The notes under the pieces are model-generated. The model was not told the DNA's origin, searched no databases, and saw only the letters and a list, made by a program, of their open reading frames with translations. A DNA stretch of 64,000 nt, from positions 1,374,893 to 1,438,892 of the forward strand of contig JAAOMT010000512.1 in the NCBI GenBank assembly GCA_016748015.1, in the 5' to 3' direction. The position numbers were made by a program, and so were the translations under genes. Below, piece after piece: positions 58,020 through 64,000 of the stretch. The stretch comes from Geosiphon pyriformis. Lineage: Eukaryota; Glomeromycota; Glomeromycetes; Archaeosporales; Geosiphonaceae. Numbering within the stretch: position 1 is the stretch's first letter; the number at the start of each line of letters is the position of its first letter.

Positions 58020-58690
58020 TGATAAAAGAGCCACCATATATATTCCTTAAATATAAAGACTGTGGAAAAAAACTTTCTTTCATGAGAGCTTGGGTCATGC
58101 CAGATGAAGATTACTAAATGCAAACCCATTATTATTGCAAGCCATGCCACTGCAAATGCTATGGCTATCCAAAAAGACAAGACAAGTAGGACAATGAACT
58201 ATGTCTCGCTTGCAGTAAACAACTACTGGATGAAGGAATGTGGAACAACATTCCTGGACGAGGAGGAACATGCAATGCTTTATGCCAATATACAATCTTC
58301 ATCAGTAATTGGATGAGTTATGATATGCCAATAACTGCTGTCTGGCACTGTGTGATATCTCACTTGGACAGTTACCCACATAATAAAGACAAAATCTGGT
58401 GGATGACAAATGCCAAAGTAGAAAGTACCACACTTAGCAAAATATTAGAAATCAAGAATAACTTTCCAAAACCAGTCAATATTGTTTTGATTCCCAATCT
58501 AAATGCTTTCCTGAACCTGGAAACAGACCCAGAAGAATTTCATAAGCACTACCAAAATTTGGCACCAACAAGAAAGGAACAAGAGCAGCATTTAGCCCAA
58601 ATAAACACCTGACTATGTGACCATTGTTTGATCCCATGTGACTTTCAATATTGTAATGAGTGTAACCTTATTTACAATTTACCACCATGC
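58020..58690 (+). pseudogene. GyA cysteine-rich zinc-finger-like module
   Basis: KYKDCGKKLSFMRAWVMPDE (first Cys pair damaged), HYYCKPCHCKCYGYP, LCLACSKQLLDEG, GGTCNALCQYTIFISNWM, a helical segment, and the second cluster LCDHCLIPCDFQYCNECNL at about 58612-58665. Cys spacing agrees with GyB and GyC. Broken by stops at 58115, 58186 and 58609 and a frame change near 58240. Confidence 0.68.
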
Positions 58691-59794
58691 ATAATCTACA
58701 CAATTTCAGAGGAAGAACCAATTAGCAGCTGCACATTAGAATTAGAACCAACTTTTAATCCTGATTCAAACTTTGACAACGATGACAACAAAAATAACAG
58801 TTTTAGCTCTGTTCAATGTGGCAATGAAAAATATAACAATTTGAACTCCGATTCAAACCCCAAAACATATATCACACTCCCTAATCTTACCAAGGAACAG
58901 GAACTTAAATGGTTCAGCAATAATAATGAAAGTATTATGCCAGAACGTGCACACAATACTAATGCAGGGTTTGATCTAAGATATCCAGGGAAAAATGCCA
59001 TCAAATTGGAATCACATTTACACACATGCATTGATCTCAAAGTAACACTAGAAATTCCAGCAACAACAATGGTTCAATTAGCATCTAGGAGTAGTTTGGC
59101 AAAAAAGGGAATCAATATTAGAGAAGGAATAATTGACACAAGATATATAAGAAATATTATTACTATGCTACAAAATGATTCAGAAAAAACCTATATCATA
59201 AAGCTAAGTGAAAAGATAGCACAGGCAATATTCCTGCCTCTGGTAAAAGTAGCTCAATTAGTATCAGTAGGAAACAGAGAAAAATTAGGGATTACAGATA
59301 GAGAGATACAGAGTTTTAGATCAATGAGTAGAATAGATATACTAGTTAATATGGCAGAGGAAGAAATTATTAACAAAGGAGAAATTATCTCAACTCATCA
59401 ATCAATTTCTATTCCACCATATGACCAGTATATGTTAGCCATAAAAAAAGAAATAAAGAATCAAGCTCAGTTGTTTAAAACAGAAGCTACTATTTGTGAA
59501 TCAGGAGAAATTGGACTCACTAATCTCTACCTATTAGCCAAAAGCCCTAAAAACATCAAAATTCTCATCTACATCACAACTGGAAATGTTATTGAGATAC
59601 CAAAAGAATTCATCATCGGATATTTAACCACCAAAGGGAAGAATCAACCACCAAACCACATTTCAGATTTCCCACAGCTTTGCAGATATGTGGATATTAC
59701 ATCACAAACCATTTATGGACAAAGCAAATGTTATCTGCTCCAATTAGAACAATTGGAACAAATAAATTTGGGAAACTTAGACCCACTTCAATGA
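58691..59794 (+). pseudogene. GyA dUTPase domain
   Basis: Part of a 388-codon open frame (58628-59794). An acidic Asn/Asp-rich linker leads to motif 1 NAGFDLRYPGKN, motif 2 RSSLAKKGIN, motif 3 EGIIDTRYIRNI (Asp kept), motif 4 IAQAIFLPLVKV, and motif 5 decayed to EIQSFRSMSRID (Gly to Ser or Arg). The distal segment SIPPYDQYMLAIKKE, SGEIGLTNLYLLAKSPKNI continues to the pre-RT. It retains the fold but lacks the phosphate loop. Confidence 0.82.
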
Positions 59795-60780
59795 ATGCAA
59801 CTCAAGATGTTGCTCAACAATTTCAATGACATCTTTGCCAGTGAAAATAAATTTGGCAGAACTAACATAATCCAGCACCAGATCAAGACTAAAAATACAA
59901 TGCCAATAAAACAAAAAGCATATAGAGTATTACCAGCCAGCCATGAAATCATTCGTCAAGAAATTAATTAGATGCTTGACAATGGGCTAATTCAGTCATC
60001 AATAAGTCCATGGTTATCACCAGTGGTATTAGTCTGGAAGAAGAATAGAAAAATCTATTTCTGTGTAAATTATTGAAAACTGAATGGAGTAATCAAAGGT
60101 GATAGTTATTCAACTCTAAAGATCCAAGAACTATTTGATGCTTTTGGAGGAAATAAATGGTTCTCGACACTAGATTTAGATAGTGGTTACTAACAAGTAG
60201 CCATGAATTCAGCCGACAAAAAGAAAACAGTATTTACCACAAAAGAGAGAAATTTTGAGTTTGAAGTCATGCCATTTGGCTTGATAAACACCCCAGCAAC
60301 ATTTCAACAGCTTATGGAAATTGTCTATACTGGATTACTATAGAAATTAGTAGTCGTATACTTGAATGACACCAATGTGTTCTCAAAAACATTTAATGAT
60401 CATCTGCATCATCTTCAACAAATGTTTAAAAGATTAAGAAGAGCCGGATTGAAACTAAATGCAACTAAATGTTTCTTTGAAAAAACTGAACTCAAGTTTT
60501 TGGAACATGTGGTAAGCAAAGATGGAATCAAAACGAATCCAAACAAAATTGAAATTGTTAAAAACTTTCCAGTACCAAATAATCTCACAAAATTGAGAGC
60601 ATTTTTGGGATTTGCTAAATACTACCACCACTTCATTAAAGACTTTTCCAAAATAGCTCAACCACTACATCAGCTTAAAACAAAAAACACCAAATATGAA
60701 TGGACAGAAACCCAACAAAAAGCTTTTGATACATTAAGAAGAAAGCTTATTCAAGCCCCAGTACTGATCTATCCAAATTA
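59795..60780 (+). pseudogene. GyA reverse transcriptase (catalytic Asp lost)
   Basis: IYFCVNYXKLNGV pattern (Asp to Asn), STLDLDSGYXQVAMN with TAA for the Trp position, FEFEVMPFGLINTPATFQQL, then VVYLNDTNVFSK at about 60354-60385, where the catalytic YLDD is YLND by one G-to-A change. Thumb LKLNATKCFFEKTELKFLEH and FLGFAKYYHHFIKDFSKIAQ are readable (ORF 60362-60871). Inactive. Confidence 0.88.
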
Positions 60781-61165
60781 TAGTAAGTCATTCATAATTA
60801 CAACTGATGCATCTGATCAAGCATTGGGAGCAGTACTATCACAGAAAGAATCAGATGGAGAGAACATTTAGTAGCTTACATCAGTAGAAGCTTAAGTTCA
60901 GTAGAAAAAAACTATAGAACTCCAGCACTAAAACACTTAGCTATCTATTGGGCTGTCATCAAATGAAAAAAATACTTGAGTCAAAAGTTTGATGTATATA
61001 CTGATCACAAAGGATTAACTTTAATTCAGAAACAAAAATTTGGAGATGATCGCCATGTCAGATAGAAAATAGAACTTTCATCATTTAATTATACAGTACA
61101 TTACAAAAAAGAAAAAAACAATGAAAATGCTGACAGATTGTCATAAATGAGACAAATTTAAAAAC
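60781..61165 (+). pseudogene. GyA RNase H
   Basis: SFIITTDASDQALGAVLSQK, a frameshift near 60862, YISRSLSSVEKNYRTPALKH (the usual Glu is Lys), FDVYTDHKGLTLIQKQKFGD, closing NADRLS. Several stops. Confidence 0.8.
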
Positions 61166-61379
61166 ATTTCAACCCAAAAATATAACAAAAGATGAATATA
61201 CAAAAATACCAACAACTCTAATATTATATAAATACCCAATTGTTCAAGAAAAAATTATCTCAAAAAGAATAAAACAACATAAAACAGCAATCAAAACATT
61301 TTATCAACCATCAAAATATACTTTATTGGAAAAACAAAAAAAATCCAGACCAACCAACCAGAGTAATTACAGAACCAGA

Positions 61380-62608
61380 AAAAGAGACAATATTATTTAA
61401 CATATACTCAGACCCAACAGCAAAACATTTTTATAAAGAAGCAATCATGAAAAGAACCAGAAAAAAATACTATTGGCTATCAATATATCCAGACATCATT
61501 CAGTATATTCAAAATTGTGATGTTTGTTAGAGAAGAGGAGGAACAACACCCAGTAAATCATTAAGACTAATCAAAGTGGGACAACTATTCGATCATGTTA
61601 GAATTGACTTAATCAAACCATTAACAATCACCAGCAGAGGCAACAGATATATTGCAGTAGCCATGGACTATCTCACTAAATGGCCAGAGGCAAAAGCTAT
61701 TCAAAGAGCAGATGCAGAATCCGTTGCCAAATTTGTTCATCAAGATTTGATCTGTCAGCATGGATGTCCAAAAGAACTACTATCAGATCAAGGAACCCAC
61801 TTTGTGAACAGAACATTGACAGAATTAAGTCAAAGATTTGGAATTAAAAGACCATTATTATTATTATACCATCTACAAATGAATGGCTTAGTTAAAAGAT
61901 TTAATAGAACACTGTGTGAAACAATCACAAAAATCAGCCAAAAAAATCAAGAGGAATGAGATTTGTTTATACCATCAGTATTATTTGCTTATTGGACAAT
62001 AAAGCAAGATACCACACAAACAACACCATTTAAATTGGTATACGGTAGAACAGCAACATTACTAGTTGAGATAAAAGTCAATATATATCCAACTGAACAA
62101 TAACAGAAGATAATTTCCAAGAAACATTGTTGAGAAAAACATATAACTTAATGGAAACACTAGAAAACAGATAACGAAAAGCAGCTGATAACATCTAAAA
62201 GTCACAAAAAAAGCAAAAAGAATGATATGATAATCAACTACCAAATAAACTGGTTAAATTCAAGATTGAAGACAAAGTACTATTATATTATACCAAAGTG
62301 GAAAAACAATGGAGTGGAAAATTTGACCCCAAATGGGATAGACCATTTTACATAGAAGAAATTCTAAGAAATGGAGCTTATAAATTAAGATAAAACAACA
62401 AAATTTTAGCCAAAGCAGCATATAGTAATTGACTGAAACCATATTACCAGATAGTATCATCATCCACCAATAACATTCCACAATTAGAAGTACAAAGAAT
62501 ATTAGTTCAACCAGATGAGATTCCACAAGATCTGGAACTAATCATAGTTATTGAACCAAACACATCAAATTGAACAACCAAAAGAGTATATAAAGACACA
62601 TTACATGT
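61380..62608 (+). pseudogene. GyA integrase (catalytic Glu lost)
   Basis: HHCC finger decayed (YSDPTAKHFYKEA, NCDVC then TAG). The 127-codon open piece (61576-61959) carries RIDLIKPLT (first Asp), LLSDQGTHFVNRTLTELSQR (second Asp) and NGLVKRFNRTL, where Glu is Lys by one G-to-A change. The tail has FIPSVLFAYWTIKQDTTQTT, then after frameshifts FDPKWDRPFYIEEILRNGAY. The ORF3 start just downstream is cut by GyD at 62611. Confidence 0.85.
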
Positions 62609-62610
62609 GA

Positions 62611-63573
62611 TGTTATCAGAGGTTTTTGGTCTCTTTTCTTGAATATTGTAACTGTCTGTTGGTTGCAAATTCACGTTTTCTAGAAGTAGTTGAACCTCCA
62701 ATAACTGAATTTATCTTCAAATTATCCCTTATAATTTGAACTGCTGGACTTATGAGTGGAATGGCCAATTCTCTGTCAGTTACTTTATGTAGTTACTTTG
62801 TAGTAAACATCAACTCTTTCCCAGAAATTGCTCGTCTGGAAGCTCACTAAAAATGTGTAGTTACTTTGCTGTGAAAGTCAACTCTTCTACAGGAATCTTA
62901 TCTGTAGGCTATCCTAATGATTGTAATAAAAAAAGAAAATAAAATAAAAAAAATGTAAAAGAAATAGGATTTTATCAAGGAAAACGTTTTCTATTCAGGC
63001 CTGGAGTCACTAACAGATTACTGAAATTGGTAGCTAATCAATTTCAAAATGTTAGTTGTGTTGAGGGAATTTCAAGTGTAATAATTTTAAAGATTTGGTT
63101 TTTGAATATTTTAATTTTTATTTGATTTTGTAAAAAAAGGTGATTTGTTCTAATTAAGATATTTTAAGTAAGTTACTATGGTAAGATACATTTTCTTAAA
63201 GAGAAAAGCTCTTCTTTTATACAACTTGTTGTAGTACTAGTCTATGAACTTGCACTTTTTCTCTTTGCTCAAATTTCAGCAAACTAAAGATATATTTTGA
63301 TAGACTACAAGTTATTTCACTGAACTATTGATTAATTTGGGTGAGCTATTCATAATTTCGGCAAATTTTAGAATGTTACAAAGTTCAGGGTATTGTGTAA
63401 TTTGATCATCTTACTTTCTGTTATACTAATTGAATTATTTAATTGAATTATGATATGTGATAATTGATTAAATAATAAATGATAATTTGAAATGATATTA
63501 ATATACTAATTAATTATAGGAATTATAAGAGTAATTTTTATGCCAATTAATAGCTAAAATTCTACTGGTAATA
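62611..63573 (-). repeat. GyD 3' LTR (GyC family)
   Basis: 963 bp; TGTTATCAGAGG at 62611 to ACTGGTAATA at 63573. It matches 42754-43705 over its whole length with many transitions. The polypurine tract TGGAGAGAAGATTA (minus strand) follows at 63574-63587. Confidence 0.92.
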
Positions 63574-64000
63574 TAATCTTCTCTCCAGACTGAGCTTTGT
63601 CAAAGTCCAAGCACTATCTGTAATATTGAGATAGTGATCCAAAATAATTGAAGTAACCTGGTCTGAAAATTGTTGAAATTTCAGTTCTGTGAGTTTGCTA
63701 ATATATTGGACTTTCATTGGTTGCAGTATTGGATTTTGTAGAACATTTTCACAAGTATTAAACAAATCATAGAGTCTAAAAGCTGTTCTAAGTTTGTAGT
63801 AAGTGTTTGTTGGTCCAGCTGCTGTTTTGAATTGATTGTGAATTTGCTTTTGTATAGCTTTAGGAGTGAGATTTGTTGCTTCAAGTTCCAGTTTTCGTTC
63901 ATAAAGTGTGTTTCCAATGTGAAAGTATTTATATATAGAGGTGTGTTCATTGTTCTGTTCATTGAAAAGTAATAGAAGTTTTTGTTGTATTGTAGCATTT
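63562..64000 (-). CDS. GyD ORF3 (open over all visible length)
   Basis: The minus-strand frame is open from the window edge to the TAG just inside the LTR, about 145 codons without a stop. It contains SIYKYFHIGNTLYERKLELE, YKLRTAFRLYDLFNTCENVL, QNPILQPMKVQYISKLTELK, FQQFSDQVTSIILDHYLNIT and ends LERRLYYQ. It is very similar to GyC ORF3, with mostly conservative differences. Being open while the neighbouring elements are full of stops suggests a younger copy or selection on this protein. The N-terminal part is outside the window. Function unknown. Confidence 0.75.
   Translation of the reverse strand, partial: NATIQQKLLLLFNEQNNEHTSIYKYFHIGNTLYERKLELEATNLTPKAIQKQIHNQFKTAAGPTNTYYKLRTAFRLYDLFNTCENVLQNPILQPMKVQYISKLTELKFQQFSDQVTSIILDHYLNITDSAWTLTKLSLERRLYYQ

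Larger units (their letters stand above)
33350..62610 (+). mobile_element. GyA: Ty3/Gypsy element split by three later insertions
   Basis: 5' LTR 33350-34158, internal part 34159-37723, resumed 57458-62610. It is interrupted by a solo LTR (35586-36572), by GyB (37724-57457), and terminated by GyD (62611 on). Gag, protease, cysteine-rich module, dUTPase, RT, RNase H and integrase can all be placed when the inserts are skipped. Its 3' LTR is beyond the window or lost. It is closely related to GyB (same LTR family and primer-binding site). Confidence 0.9.
62611..64000 (-). mobile_element. GyD: GyC-family element, truncated by window end
   Basis: A minus-strand element inserted in GyA just after its integrase. 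Only the 3' LTR and ORF3 are inside the window; the rest lies beyond 64000. It is oriented opposite to GyA and GyB, like GyC. Confidence 0.9.

Noticed and set aside
24798-62600. Reassigned stop codons (TAA/TAG as Gln, TGA as Trp)
   Set aside because: Host genes here (TIM10, glycosyltransferase, hydrolase) end at ordinary stops and contain none in frame; the pattern is limited to decayed elements and fits C-to-T mutation.

Overview
The window reads as an AT-rich fungal nuclear scaffold, most likely from an arbuscular mycorrhizal fungus (Glomeromycotina, Rhizophagus/Gigaspora type). This rests on short GT-AG introns, fungal-type host genes, a Sel1-repeat remnant, a LINE whose fragments resemble from memory those common in Rhizophagus, and very dense Ty3/Gypsy nesting. 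The organism call is inference; the gene and repeat structures are read from the sequence.

Host-gene part (1-16.1 kb): the 3' end of a Rad60/SUMO-like-domain gene (+); a two-exon TIM10 gene (-) divergent from a two-exon GT2 glycosyltransferase gene (+); a possible tiny membrane-protein gene; a 1.68 kb near-perfect inverted repeat (arms 6483-8167 and 8570-10253, 402 bp spacer), each arm carrying a complete copy of a histidine-rich small secreted protein gene; a 3 kb AT-rich gene-poor stretch; and a five-exon HSL-type alpha/beta hydrolase (-), which joins in frame to 658 aa.

Repeat part (17.6-64 kb): a hyper-AT, heavily mutated LINE (-, about 18.8-23.3 kb), then at least six LTR-retrotransposon insertions. 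GyF is a minus-strand 3' end remnant. GyE (23.9-31.2 kb, +) has both LTRs and sits inside the LTR of GyF. Next come a transposon-end-like sequence and a Sel1 pseudogene. GyA (33.35 kb onward, +) is interrupted by a solo LTR (35.6-36.6 kb), by GyB (37.7-57.5 kb, +), and by GyD (62.6 kb to window end, -). GyB is itself interrupted by GyC (42.75-52.4 kb, -). Every split reading frame resumes on the far side of its insertion, and 4-bp target duplications are visible for three of them.

The Gypsy families GyA, GyB and GyC share an unusual layout: gag (CCHC knuckle), retropepsin, a cysteine-rich zinc-finger-like module, a dUTPase domain, RT, RNase H, integrase, and a further ORF ('ORF3') that runs through the polypurine tract into the 3' LTR. 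GyE has the same order with a shorter CxxC module and no dUTPase, and also has ORF3. Nearly all coding regions are broken by stops at former Gln and Trp codons and by G/C-to-A/T active-site changes, so the visible copies are dead, but the shared architecture is the most interesting content of the window. Two N gaps (24317-24797, 51101-51886) fall at LTR/leader junctions.
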